DNA of 64,000 bases from Triops longicaudatus (GCA_022885665.1 JAGQDJ010000053.1:124001-188000), one strand, 5' to 3'. Shown: positions 37,841 to 49,452, numbered from the stretch's first letter. Translations and numbers: made by a program. The notes: generated by a model not told the origin, from the sequence alone.

Positions 37841-40800
37841 GTAAGTACTTGTCTTTCGCGTTACCCAAAACATGATTATGAAATCTGAGTGATTTCACAA
37901 TGTTATGTTTTCTATTAACTGTTTATGCCATACTATTAAATTTAAGTTTGTTTAAGCCTATTGCTTTGGAAGAACACCATTTTATTTTGAAGGCTACTGG
38001 AACAAGGCCATATTCTATGGCATAGCGTGGTAAACCTGTGCACCTGTATTTGACAAGATCTTGGTGAAAAGCTTTTGACAACAAAGTTCAGCCGATCACG
38101 CCTTATGGTGATAAAAAAAATAGAGAGAGAGAGCAAAGCTTAAACTTTGACGGTAACAAATTTCAGGAAACAGTTTAAAAAAGTACAGTGATACTTTTCA
38201 GTTGCCATGCACTCAATCATGGTAGCAAAAAGGCCACCTAATAACTCGAGAGAATTGCGTTGCATTGCTTGTAGCACAGCCTTGCAGTGTTATAATGTCG
38301 TCCACTTGGCTAAGCACAAATACAGAAGCTGCCTTAGGTACATGACACTAAATGTAGGGTGATATTCTTCATGTAGGGTGATTGAAGAAGAAGTTAGAAG
38401 TGTTTTTCCACTCTCCGTTTCCTTTGCCTGTACAATTGTTGCTTAATTTGCCGACCTTATCGCCCTGTGTCTGTTTAGGCAGTAATGCCATTCATGGAGA
38501 TTTTTTTTTACCTTGTACGCTTTTAAATATTAATTTCCTCCGTAGGCTATGATTGTATATGGAATTAATCTTTTTTGAGCCACAATCATTTTTTAAATGG
38601 TACCGTGTTTTCTTCTGTTTTAAGCACGTTAAATTATCGAAAACCTAGGTAGAGTGTAACAGTTAAAACTTAAAATATCAATTGAAAGACCCAAGGACAG
38701 TTTTTTAATTGACCCAAGGACAGTTTACTAAATACCATAAGTAGACGAGGTACTAAAAACGTACGCTCCTGAAGTCCAAGTATACGAATACATTTCTAAA
38801 ATCCGATTTTGAGCGACCTTCTAGGCCCGTTCCACAAATCCGAATTAGTCCAGGTAGCAAATGATAAATGTGCTGCTATATATATATATATATATATTTT
38901 TTTTTTTGCAAAATAATGTTTTTTGCGAAAAAATCTTCGAATGCCGTCAGCACAACTGAAGTGCACCTGTCCCATTTCCTCCCTTTCGACATGGGGAACG
39001 CAAAGGAACAAAGATGTAAAATTGCAAGAGACACAACGACTTTCGACATTGGGCAAACCGTATTCCAACACGTGATGCCGTGAGTGTAAAAAGACTTTAA
39101 GAGACAATGTTGCTCTAGCAAAAGTCTCTTTGTAGTAACTGTCGTTACCCTGCTACTTTATCGTTCGTCTGGAACCCTTCAAAATGTAATTCAGTTGAAG
39201 GAATTGTGAAAATCGCGCGAATTGTCTCTTTTCCCTTGATGATCTCTGCAATTTCGATGTAGAACGTTCAGGGTATTACGGCATGTCAGGAAACAACGTA
39301 GGAAACACGTACAGGGAATTCTCGCTGTACCTGGAAACGTTATCACCCGCAGAAGGAAGTTTATCTTCCCAATATAGTTCTTTGTTTTCCGCGTGTGTTG
39401 TTGGTTCAGCGAAGCAAGCATTGAAATTCTTTTGCCGCTATAAGTGAGTTAAATAAGCACCAGGACCCTTTTTTTTAAAGGGTTTTCATGAGACAAAAGT
39501 GCCATGGCCATTGCATCCCAGTTATTTCTGTAGTACTTCTCGGGACCAAACTTAACTCAGCACCTCCTCTTGAAATCTAGCCAGCAAAGAATCCTAATTT
39601 TAAGTGCTGACACAGACGCGGGAATTCTGTTTTTAAAAAGCGTACTTTTTTATAAAACGTAGCAAACGTTACGAGTGGAGCTGATCCCGTGTTACGTTAC
39701 TTTGGTCCAAGCAAGAGGGCTTCAATGAAACCGACATTCTTAATCTGAGGGAATTCCTTTAAACCTCTGAATCATCATTCCAATTCAGGTGAGCTTAAAA
39801 ATGGTAAAACTAGGATTAATTGAATAGTGCAGCAGGATTGGCATTAAAAAAAAAAACATTTTTGAAGTTTTTATAAGGTTGGTAGGAACACTGTAATTTA
39901 ACGATGTCTTTGTTTGGTGTCGGGTGTGGTGTACTTTGGCACTTCTTTGATCCTGCATTGTGCTAAGCAAAAGGTAGACATAACAGACCAGCTTGACGCC
40001 CTCAACAATAAAATAAGGGGCAACTTCAGAGATTTGCATATACGGATCTTGGTGTAATGTGAAACACGTTCAGGTGTTCCGTGTTGGTGAATTTGGGTAT
40101 ATACTGAGAGAGAAGTATCGATGTAGGAATCTTTTTTTACTCATTATGGAATCGCGGGTTGACCCGAAGTTCACTCACCCTTAAGTGAGTTCATTTTCTC
40201 ACTTGTTGGTCGGAATCATTTTCTAACTGTTTAAGGAACTTGGATGCCCGACATGCAAAACAAGGAGGTAGTGTGTAGAAAAGAGGACGAAGTGTTTACG
40301 TACTGTTGCGTAATTTAGACTCGCGATTTGCCTTACGTGGCATTGAGGACATGTTAAGCTTTTCACTTTCAGTGCAACTTTCCATTCAACTGCAAAGTTT
40401 TACGTGCAAGTTTCGCGCAAACGCCTTATTGGCACACACAGTGATTCGACTGGAAATCTGTGCTAAAAAAACGTTTGCTTTCCCTGACTGCAACAATCAA
40501 GGAAAGTTCACCGACATACAAAACTTTCGTTCAGATTAACCTTCACAATGGGTTGACGACGCTTGTCATTCAATTATCCTACCTTGAAAATAGAAAATAA
40601 TGTGGAAAAGACGCCGGTTTTTGTCTCGCATCGTGCAGCAAGTCTCCTCTCCTGCTTTCAGCAACAAACTTGAAACCTGCCATTTGGGCGATGGCACGTT
40701 TATCAAAACGCTGCGAGTTTTCTGGTCTCGGAAATGTAATGGGGTGTTTCGAGGATGACGTCAATGTAGATGGCCTTCAAAACAGGGCTGTAAGTCATGT

Positions 40801-43800
40801 AACAGCAAGCCACTTTCGCCTCTACCTCTCTACCTATACGTCCACCTCCAAAGATCTCGAAACGAGCACCCGGCCGAGTACGATTGCCTTGAGATTCTCT
40901 TGGCGTTCTTGGACGTAGACCAGTCCTCATCGGGATTCACTCCGAATGAGGTGGTGCTGACGGGGTTTTGTTAGTAATAGTACTACGCACGGTGGTGTAA
41001 TACCGTCTTCCTTGAAGTAACTGTGATACCCGAAAGTTTTCAGACGTGTAAATAATTTAATTAAGCTGTGTAGCCTTATTTAATTTGTGAAAATTGGAAA
41101 AGAGAGGAAACAATGTACAAATTTGACGGAGTGACGGTGGGGTCAGCGAACGCGGGGGTGGGGTCAACCTCAGCCAAGTATAAACCAGATCGGGACCGAA
41201 CATCGACAGCACCATCACGGAGTCGATTAACAGACTTGAAGTCACATACTCGTCCCGCGTCTGGTTTCGCGAATTCTCCTGTAACTAGCAAAGCGTTTGA
41301 AACTAGCGCAAGCCCAAGTTCCTATCGTGCGTCAACGAACAGGGATTACTTGGCGAAACCCTCGCATAATTCGTCGAATGGACTAGGACTTAGTCATAAC
41401 AGCAACTATATAAGGCGCGAACCTTATACAGCAAACAGCAACGGGACGACGTCAGCAGCAGCGGGATTGGGAATACCAACAAGCGTTGGACAGACCCGTC
41501 GTGGATATCAAGACCGAACGTGCTACCGATTGCTTTTGAATGACCCAAGTCGACCGCGCTTAGGCACTTCCGGGTCTTCCGGAATGACCACGGGGTCGTC
41601 GAAAGAAGACAACGTAAATGCGGACTACAGGAGGCCGTCGAGTCTAGGTTTGGCGGCGCAGAATGATCGTTTGGAGAAGTTGTTAAATAAATCCGCCACA
41701 CAGTACAGTCGATCGGCTTTAAATGGCTCTTTGGGAGCCGAAAATAGCGCAAGTGTCACGGCCAGTCCACCCTGCCGCGCCACCCGCGTTGTTTTTGGAA
41801 CGCGCTGGAGACAGCAAGCGGATATTTTGGGCGATCCCCATATTCCGTCATCAGGCAGTGGGAAAAACACGTACCGATCGTTTGTAAGTTGCACGCTCCG
41901 TGTTTTAACCAACCCAAGCCGACCATTGGGCGTATTTCAAGAGCCGGAAATCGAAGAAGCGGAGCCCAAGAAGTGTCACCAAGGAGAAAAAGAATCACGC
42001 GAGCCGGTTGTATCCGTTCACCAAACCAATACTCCCAGGGTGAGAATCATCCCTATAATTAACTCAGAGCAACGTTCACCTGTGACTTCGTCCGAAGAAC
42101 CTACCCCTCCTGCAAAAAACACCACGTTTCCGACAGACGCGACGTCAAAAAGCCACGTGAGGATCATCCCGATTCGCATTCACAGCGAGGAAAAGGAAAA
42201 TGTGACCCAGCAGCACCGTACGAGCATCAAAGTCGAACGCAAGTCGCAAGCTGGAACCTCGAAAGTTTACGTTATTCCCCTGCGCACAACAGAGAAAGTT
42301 CCTGAACCTCCCAGTCAACCACGTGTGCGGATCATCCCCATTGAGCGAGAAGTGTCACCAGAGAAACGCACCAGTCCGGAGGACGAGCTGGAAGAATTTA
42401 GCTGCGGCTCCTCAACGGAAACGTTAGTCTCGCAAGCCTCGCAGCGATCCGCTATGGATGCCAACAATAATAAGGATTCTCGGTGCCGAGAAAGACCCAG
42501 CAACATTGATATACTTATGACAGAGCTAAAAACGGAATGTGATTTGCCAAAATTCTCTCCCGAAACTGAGCGAAAGGAGGGTGGCGAAGCGGGCGTCATA
42601 AAGGTGCTACCGACACTTCACGAAGAAGAACCTAGTTTGCCGCCCAGGATGAAGCACGTCAAACGAACGTCAGCCACTTATTCACTTTCACCTTCACCGA
42701 GTCCCCAGTCCAGTCCCGCCCCGCCACGGCGGAGAAGAACGGGGGAATCGCCCATGAAATCGCCGTCGCCCACAAGGAAATTGTCTAGTGCGTCCTCCTT
42801 CATCAACTTGTCACGCTCATCGTCTTCTACGCCGTCTTGGAAGACATCCATGTCCCGGCAATCATCCACGTCGTCCATGGTCAACGGGACCTCTAAATCT
42901 TCGTCTTTCGCCACCGCCGATTTGTCTCCGTCACCCAGTGACTTGCATTGCGGCGGACTGACATCTAAATCCTCCTCTGTCTCCTCGGTAGACATTACGT
43001 CCTCGTTCCCGACCTCGAAATCCAACTCGGTCGAATCAGCCAGTGTCCACTTATCAAAAGAGTCCTCGGGGACCTCGGTACCCCTTTCCACATCAACAAT
43101 GAAATCCCCTACCATATCTCGCTTGCGAAGAACATCCCCACCTTCCAAGACCTCCACGGGCAGCACCACAGCTCCCGCTGCGTCAATCCTTCGCAAAAGC
43201 CCTCCGAAATCACCCGCTCAATCGCAAAGGAGCTCTCTGCCACGGAACTCACCGGTCAGAAGCAGACGGTCACCCTCCCCTTGCCCCAGCTCGCCGAAAT
43301 CCATATCGCGGACACGCGTTTCGCCCATCAGAACGTCCAGTAATATAAATATGCGGCCTCCGCAAGTGACTCGATCCGCGTCGACATCCATGACGACATC
43401 TGTGGACACCGAAGGGCCCGTTTTAAGATCAACGTCCGCACATACAGCGGAACAATGGGCGCAGAATCAAACGAAACCTAATACGGAATGCCAGCCTGTT
43501 TATGATCCCTTAGGACGGCTAAACAGGTAGACTGGAGCAAAAGACGTTTTTTCATTGTACTAGCTAGTAAAGTCACGATTACTTACTAGTAGTGAGCGCA
43601 TATTATGAAATTCATTGTTGAAGTGAGTCCGTATTGTAAGTACCCTTATAGGGTGTCTAGTTTATTAAGTTGGTAATTGTGTGGATGAAGTTCTAATGTA
43701 GTAGGCATTAATAATGACTTGTGCGTTCAGTGAACGAAAAAGATAACGTGTTTGCAACATTTATTGGCAGACTCGCTGTATTTAGCGTAATCTTCATTTT

Positions 43801-45806
43801 GATTTTGTACGTAGTTTGAAACAAATGAATTGATAGTAATTTCTTATCTTCGTTGATTTTGTTCCAGTGTTGCAGAGCAGTTTAAAGAAGAAGGAAACGC
43901 GTTCTACAAGGCTAAGGAGTATTCAAAAGCTTTCGCAAGTTACACACGAGCAATTGGTAAGCAATAGGTAGTAATATTTCTTTAGCAAATCATTTTAATT
44001 TTTTTCCCTTTCTTTCTTAGGATTATGTCCCGACAACGCGTCCTATTATGGCAACAGGTCAGCATGTTTGATTATGACATCCGATTATTCGACTGCTCTG
44101 AGGGACGCCCGGGAAAGTGTTCGACTTGATCCGAACTTCACTAAAGTAAGATAAGCTGCTGAAAGTTCTGGAGATTCTTTTGGGGAAGAGAGTGAAACGG
44201 TAGGCACTTGACGAAATATCTAACTGCGATTTTATCGTTGTTGCAGGGATACATCCGCATGGCAAAGTGTAACTTAGTCATGGGTGATGCAGCAGCAGCC
44301 ATTAGCGCATTAGCAAGAGCAGAAGAATTAGATCCTACTAATGCGGTCATTTTGAATGATCGTAAAGACGTTGAAAACTTCCAGAAAGCTGAACAAGAAC
44401 TACAGAAAGCTATGGATAAGCAAGATTACAGACTTGTAAGTCCCACGTGAATGAGAAATGTTGATTTTTATGTCTTAAATGTGTCTCGTTTACATTAGGC
44501 TTTATACCGCATTGAACTCGCACTCCAACATGCCCACGCATCAGCTCGATTGAAGCTGATGAAAGCAGAGATCTTCGTCTTACTTGGACGTTACAGGGAA
44601 GCTGATGATATTTTATAGTAATATCAAATATTATGTTAGATATTTCTGTATTCTAATTTACCTGTATGTTTGTTGTAGTGACGTGCTGCGAAAAGACCCC
44701 AACAGTGCAGACGCCATTTTGATCAAAGGAATGGTATTCTACTTTCAAGATAACGTTGACCGTGCGTTCCAGGCTTTTGGTCAAGTGTTGCGTTTAGTAC
44801 CAGACCACAAAAAGGCGACTGAGATCTACAAAGTAACGTGATTTCATTTTCAGCCGGAGACCTTTTAATATTAACACCTTTTTCTTTATAGAAAGCTAAA
44901 CTTCTGAAGACAAAGAAAGAAGATGGTAACAATGCCTTCAAAAGTGGTCATTTACAAGAAGCCTATGATATTTACACGACTGCCATGAAAATTGACCCCT
45001 TAAATAAACTAACTAACTCCAAGCTGTACTTCAACCGTTCTTTAGTGTCCGTTAAGGTAGTTTTGCTGCACATCAATACGTCATTGCAACTTCAGGTTAT
45101 TTTTGTCCAATAGCTTAATAGACACGAGGATGCGATTTCGGACTGCACAGAAGCTATCAAACTAGATGAGACGTACCTCAAACCTTACCTACGCAGAGCC
45201 AAATGCTTCATGGACTTGGAAAGATATGAAGAAGCTGTTCGTGACTATGAAGCTATCCTCAAGATGGACAAGTCTCCTCAGAACAAACGATTGTTGCAAG
45301 ACGCCAAGCTTGCCTTGAAGAAATCGCTTCGTAAAGATTATTACAAAATTTTGGGAGTGGACCGTAATGCCAACGAAGACGAAATCAAGAAAGCGTACCG
45401 AAAATGCGCCTTAGTTCACCATCCAGGTAAACTTCAAATCTTGATGGTTTTATGAAATACATTTCTTATGTAACCTTCCATTCCTAGATCGACATTCAAA
45501 TGCTTCAGAGCAAGAAAGGAAGGAACAAGAAAAGAAATTTAAAGAACTGGGTGAAGCGTATGGTGTTTTGTCAGATGCCAAAAAGCGGGCACGGTACGAC
45601 AACGGTCACGACCTCGAAGATTTGGACGGCGGTGGTTTCCATAGCGGTAAGATTATAGACATGCTGTATTCAGTAATTTTTAACTTTCGTTTTCTTTTGG
45701 AGCAGAAATGGACCCAAATCACATTTTCCAAGCATTCTTTGGTGGTGGTTTCCGCAGCGGCATGGGTAGTCAAGGTTTTGGTGGCTACTCTGGTTTCAAT
45801 TTTTAG
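37680..45806 (+). CDS. Dnajc7: DnaJ homolog C7 / TPR co-chaperone (Tpr2)
   Basis: Exons: 37680-37840, 43868-43956, 44021-44145, 44247-44435, 44499-44617, 44679-44832, 44892-45056, 45114-45426, 45488-45646, 45706-45806; 524 aa. The body is a run of TPR motifs (AEQFKEEGNAFYKAKEYSKA; CPDNASYYGNRSACL; KKEDGNNAFKSGHLQEAYDI) followed by a J domain (KDYYKILGVDRNANEDEIKK, HHPDRH with the HPD catalytic triad) and a short Gly/Phe-rich tail (FFGGGFRSGMGSQGFGGYSG). DNAJC7 binds Hsp70 and Hsp90 C-termini through its TPRs, stimulates Hsp70 ATPase through HPD, and is thought to hand clients back from Hsp90 to Hsp70. Body introns are about 60-100 bp, but the first is 6 kb and contains a large ORF (41113-43530) that may act as an alternative first exon. 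Confidence 0.88.
38877..38907 (+). repeat. (TA)10 microsatellite followed by a T run
   Basis: Ten TA units (38877-38896) run directly into about eleven T. It lies inside the 6 kb first intron of DNAJC7. Neighbouring sequence to 39.1 kb has frames open on both strands and no recognised coding signal. Confidence 0.8.
41113..43530 (+). CDS. 805-codon Ser/Pro-rich ORF, single-exon gene or alternative DNAJC7 first exon
   Basis: Intronless open frame with a good start context (AAACAATGTAC). The protein is basic and low in complexity: Ser, Pro, Thr and Arg dominate, with many SP/TP sites (SPSPSPQSSPAPP, KSPPKSPAQSQRSS). Four copies of a V-R-I-I-P-I-type motif lie near residues 310, 349, 385 and 405. 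No domain is recognised, and it is probably disordered and cytoskeleton- or nucleus-associated. Its end reads CTA AAC AGG TAG, and CAG|gtagac is also a splice donor. Cut there (last base 43526), the phase fits the DNAJC7 exon at 43868 exactly and would give a 1,275-aa fusion. Otherwise it ends at TAG as an independent gene inside the DNAJC7 intron. The extreme length without stops shows it is coding; the transcript structure is unknown. Confidence 0.8.
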   Translation: MYKFDGVTVGSANAGVGSTSAKYKPDRDRTSTAPSRSRLTDLKSHTRPASGFANSPVTSKAFETSASPSSYRASTNRDYLAKPSHNSSNGLGLSHNSNYIRREPYTANSNGTTSAAAGLGIPTSVGQTRRGYQDRTCYRLLLNDPSRPRLGTSGSSGMTTGSSKEDNVNADYRRPSSLGLAAQNDRLEKLLNKSATQYSRSALNGSLGAENSASVTASPPCRATRVVFGTRWRQQADILGDPHIPSSGSGKNTYRSFVSCTLRVLTNPSRPLGVFQEPEIEEAEPKKCHQGEKESREPVVSVHQTNTPRVRIIPIINSEQRSPVTSSEEPTPPAKNTTFPTDATSKSHVRIIPIRIHSEEKENVTQQHRTSIKVERKSQAGTSKVYVIPLRTTEKVPEPPSQPRVRIIPIEREVSPEKRTSPEDELEEFSCGSSTETLVSQASQRSAMDANNNKDSRCRERPSNIDILMTELKTECDLPKFSPETERKEGGEAGVIKVLPTLHEEEPSLPPRMKHVKRTSATYSLSPSPSPQSSPAPPRRRRTGESPMKSPSPTRKLSSASSFINLSRSSSSTPSWKTSMSRQSSTSSMVNGTSKSSSFATADLSPSPSDLHCGGLTSKSSSVSSVDITSSFPTSKSNSVESASVHLSKESSGTSVPLSTSTMKSPTISRLRRTSPPSKTSTGSTTAPAASILRKSPPKSPAQSQRSSLPRNSPVRSRRSPSPCPSSPKSISRTRVSPIRTSSNINMRPPQVTRSASTSMTTSVDTEGPVLRSTSAHTAEQWAQNQTKPNTECQPVYDPLGRLNR

Positions 45807-46023
45807 TCCTGATACAGTGAAGTTCGACAACGAAACCATTGTAGACAAATTATTGCGTTTCAACTGGTTGTCATTCATTTTCACGCAATCGTATTTTTGT
45901 TTTCATCTATCCAAGGTTTACATCAACTGTCAAGAGATTTTGTTCGTGTTAAACCAGGGACAAGACGCCAGAAAGTGTAACTATGACTTTTAATTGTATT
46001 ACATAATAAGAATAAGACACGAC

Positions 46024-46949
46024 TTAAGTAGCGTTATGCTGCTGGCCATATGTGACCGTCGTTGTAAAGCGAGCAAGTATCGGAGTTGCTGTTGCGGCTT
46101 CAGGTTCAATGTCGTCATACTGCGGCCCAACTGCCCAAAGCGTTTCCAGGTCGTATTGCTGGCGAGCCTTCGGCGTAAAAACATGTAAAGCGATGTTCCC
46201 TAGGTAGTTCAGGGGAAAAGGGTTTTTCTTCGATTGATATTCACTTAAAAATACATGAATTTTTTTACCCAAATCCATTGCCACCCATTCACTAGCTTTC
46301 TGGCCTTCAATATTGGGAATAAATTCGTTCGGAGCTACCCGGCTTTTATATATCTTGCGAACAAATTCTGCTACAGCGGTTAGCTGCCGAGAAGATCTAC
46401 CTGTGGTAATAACCATATAATCAACGTATTGGGTCTGTGGAGGTATGGAGATAACGCAGACATCTTTCACGTTTTCTTGACGCAAGAGTTGAGTTAGTTC
46501 GTCTATGTCGAAGACACCTGTTTTACCTCCTGCGCAAAAAGTATGAGTTTAGATCCTTTATTACTTGGATACTTAATCTTACTTTGTCTACTGAAGCCTT
46601 TCAACTCATCATACTCCGTAATACTTTTCTCATCTTGTCCCAGAGTTTGCCACTCATCAAGAGAGCAGGGTTGCTCAACTTGTTCAGCTACTGTCTTATC
46701 TGAAATTAAACCAAAATCTCTTTCGATTTGCTGGAGAATTGCACGTAGTTCTTCATCTGTGTAGTTCACAAAACGCTTATTGCTTGTGGTGAGAGTTCTG
46801 ATCTGAAATTTTGGCGCGCAGCTTTGCGCTGCAGTTTTAATTTCCAACTCTGTGAATAAAGACGGCACTATCTGTGAATTAGACGCACTTTTTGTACTTA
46901 AAACGACTCTCTTTCCCAGATTATTGCAAATGTGAGTAAATAACCGCAT
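46024..46949 (-). CDS. MALSU1: mitochondrial assembly of ribosomal large subunit protein 1 (RsfS family)
   Basis: Two exons on the minus strand, 46949-46583 and 46529-46024; 290 aa. The N-terminus is basic, serine-rich and poor in acidic residues (MRLFTHICNNLGKRVVLSTK), as in a mitochondrial presequence. The second exon carries the RsfS/DUF143 domain: GVFDIDELTQLLRQENVKDV, then VDYMVITTGRSSRQL and SEWVAMDLGKKIHVFL. The family binds the large-subunit protein L14 and blocks premature subunit joining; MALSU1 does this in mitochondrial ribosome assembly. Two acceptors 12 bases apart (gcgcag and aaacag) are both in frame; the first gives RGKTGVFDIDEL and is preferred. The stop is 218 bases from that of DNAJC7, convergent. 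Confidence 0.9.
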
Positions 46950-47256
46950 GGTGAATGGCCCTCTTTATTATTATTTACTCGGTTACTATGGTACCTATCA
47001 GCTGGCTAGTTGGCGGACTCGTACATTGTGGCCAATTGGTTACCATGGTAATAAGACTTTGGCGCCTTTTTCCCCTTTACCTTCCTGGTGCCTTTTGTGT
47101 GTCCCTTTGTGATAGTCTCAGTTGGCTCAGTTATATCTGGTTCGTCTCTGCCTTGAGTTTGAGACTCAATTCCACATCAACTCTAGCTTTACTCTAGTTT
47201 CTTCAGTTCATTGTGAAATTTACTTTTGTTGGTTCTTTTAAAATCCAATAATAATC
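46950..47256. promoter_or_regulatory. shared divergent promoter, MALSU1 / Cdc6
   Basis: 307 bases separate the two start codons, which point outward. Motifs with an inverted look (GGTTACTATGGTACC, GGTTACCATGGTAATA) lie in the first third. Direct repeats of CTCAGTTGG/GGCTCAGTT type lie further right. No TATA box is evident. Confidence 0.5.
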
Positions 47257-49409
47257 ATGGCTGGAGTGCAGGCTGTCTTGAACTTCCCTTGCAGGAAACG
47301 TGCAGCAAGAGCGAATTCGAAAACGCAAGGTAAGCCCACTTTACTTTATAATCCTGATCTATGTGATAGAATTTTCCACTTTTTAACGAACTATACTTTC
47401 AAGGTTTTGACCCAGCTCAACAATGCTCGCCAGAAAAAAAGGTGAAACTTGTGTTGGATGAAAATTTGCAACACGTCAGCAGCCCCACGAAGTGTGACGT
47501 CAAACGAGCATTGTTCAACAAACCAGGCTCTGCAATCCTCACAAAGAAAAATCTTGAGTATAATCCCAGCCAGGATGAAAAAAACGTCGCTCCATTTTCC
47601 TTATCTAGTCCTACTAAAGGTGTTTCTTCTCCCTCGACAAGATTTGCTAGCGTACAACTGAGCGCACCAAATGGTAAAATTAAAAGAAGAAAACATAAGC
47701 ACATCCGTAATTAACGATTTTGTACTCATAGTTTCCTCTTATCAAGAAGCCAAACAAGCCTTGCATACCTCGGTTCCAGACATATTGCTCTGTCGCGAAA
47801 CTCAGTTAGACGTGCTGAGCACGTACCTCAAAGAACACCTGGTTCCACTTAAGCCCGGAAGTCTCTATATTTCCGGGGCACCTGGAACGGGCAAAACGGC
47901 GTGTTTGCTCCATCTTTTGCAGCAGAGAAAAGACGAACTAGGAGTCTTCAAGATAGTATTTGTCAATTGTATGTCACTGCGGTCACCTTCGCAAATCTAT
48001 ACCCGAATTGCGCAAGAATTAGACCCAAAATTTTCGTACAAATCAGAGCGAGATGCTCTCCGTTTTTTGGAACTAACTGTCACTCGAAAAGGAAACCCAA
48101 TGTAAGAGTTTGATCACCTTTTTATAAATCATTAATTTTACTATACGATTGACAGTATTTTGTTTTTTATGGAATTAAGCATTCACATTCAAAATAATTT
48201 TGTTGCTTACCGAATCCAACTTTTTGTCAGAACTCGTGTTCTTCTGTGAAAGTTTGCTCGTCGTTTCATGGATAAAACATTTTAATTTAGCGTTAGTGAT
48301 TTGAATACTGATACGCTTTCCTGAATTTCGATTTTACATAAGTTCCTAATTATGCTGATCCTATTTTTCACCTTCTTTAGTGTTTTAGTTTTGGACGAAT
48401 TGGACCAATTAAGTACAAGCTGTCAGAGCGTAATTTACAGCATCTTTGAGCTTCCTGCTTTATCCAGTTCTCGCCTTGTGCTTGTTGGAATAGCTAACGC
48501 ATTAGATCTCACGGATCGCGTCTTATTGCGACTTCAAACCCGATTAGCTGCCAAACCACAGTTGTTGAATTTCCCTCCTTACACCAAAGCTCAGATCAAC
48601 CAGATTTTAACGAAAAGATTAGAAAAAATGTCCGATAGTGGTTTGATAATTAAACCAAGTGCCATTCAGTTTCTAAGCGGGAAAGTGGCTGCTGTTTCCG
48701 GTGACCTGCGCAAAGCTTTAGATATCTGCCGGAGAGCGATCGAGTTAAATGAAAAAGATGCCAAAAAACAGCTAATTCTTCACACTGTGCCTGACCACGG
48801 CAATTCACCTTTAAAGGCGAACGCATTTAAACCTGCAGTTGTCAAAGCTGTGGACTTGCCTCAAATTTTAACCTTATGGAATAAGACATACGGAGGTGCC
48901 GTTGCAGCAAAAGCAAGCTCCGAAGAGAATGGTCTGCCTTTGCAGCAGAAGATTTTAATTTGCACTTTACTGCTACTATCTAAAGCCAGCAAAACAAAAG
49001 AAGTTACGATGGGAAAGGTAAGAAAGTTGCAGTAAAAAACCTTAAATTTTTAATAAGTGTATTTCCTGATAGTTACACGATACGTATGCCAAAGTGTGTA
49101 AAAAGCATAACCTGTCTTCTATGGACCATAGCGAATTCCAAAACCTGTGCTCTTTAGTCGAGTCTAGGGGAGTTTTAAGCATTAAAGCAAATAAAGAAGC
49201 TCGTCTAGCCAAAGTAAGTTAACCTATAATACTATGCCCACGTGTTTGTGTTATTATTATGAGTATTTGATGTTTTCGCAAGAGAACTACTAATTCCATT
49301 TTTTTTTTAGGTAAGCATGCGTTATGACGAAAAAGATGTTGAAGCTGCCTTACAAGACAAAACACTGATGGCATCCATTTTAACGCAGACCGGACTTATG
49401 GCGAAATAA
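47257..49409 (+). CDS. Cdc6: DNA replication licensing ATPase Cdc6
   Basis: Six exons: 47257-47329, 47404-47673, 47732-48101, 48381-49017, 49073-49213, 49311-49409; 529 aa. The N-terminal quarter is disordered and regulatory: CDK-type sites (SPEKK, SSPTK twice), a basic cluster near the start, and KRALF at about residues 58-62, a textbook cyclin-binding RxL motif. The AAA+ ATPase follows with Walker A GAPGTGKT, Walker B LVLDELD and a sensor-region VGIANALDLTDR, then a winged-helix C-terminus. Cdc6 joins ORC at origins and loads MCM2-7 in G1; cyclin/CDK phosphorylation limits it to once per cycle. Length is close to other animal Cdc6 proteins. A 279-base intron precedes the Walker B exon. Confidence 0.94.
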
Positions 49410-49446
49410 CAGATGAAAAATTCAAACGCTTCTAATTTTTGACTGA

Positions 49447-49452
49447 AATAAA
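49447..49452 (+). terminator. polyadenylation signal of Cdc6
   Basis: AATAAA lies 37 bases after the Cdc6 stop codon. The following 700 bases to 50156 show no gene signal. Confidence 0.6.

Noticed and set aside
38796..39121. overlapping frames on both strands near the TA repeat
   Set aside because: Both strands are open for about 70-100 codons with no conserved motif, so neither can be preferred.
40579..40930. minus-strand frames of 61-75 codons upstream of the Ser/Pro-rich ORF
   Set aside because: Arg/Gly-rich but in two different frames without splice signals between them; may be promoter DNA of the neighbouring ORF.
42678..43196. 172-codon minus-strand frame
   Set aside because: It is the antisense shadow of the Ser/Pro-rich ORF; TCN and CCN codons avoid stops on the opposite strand.
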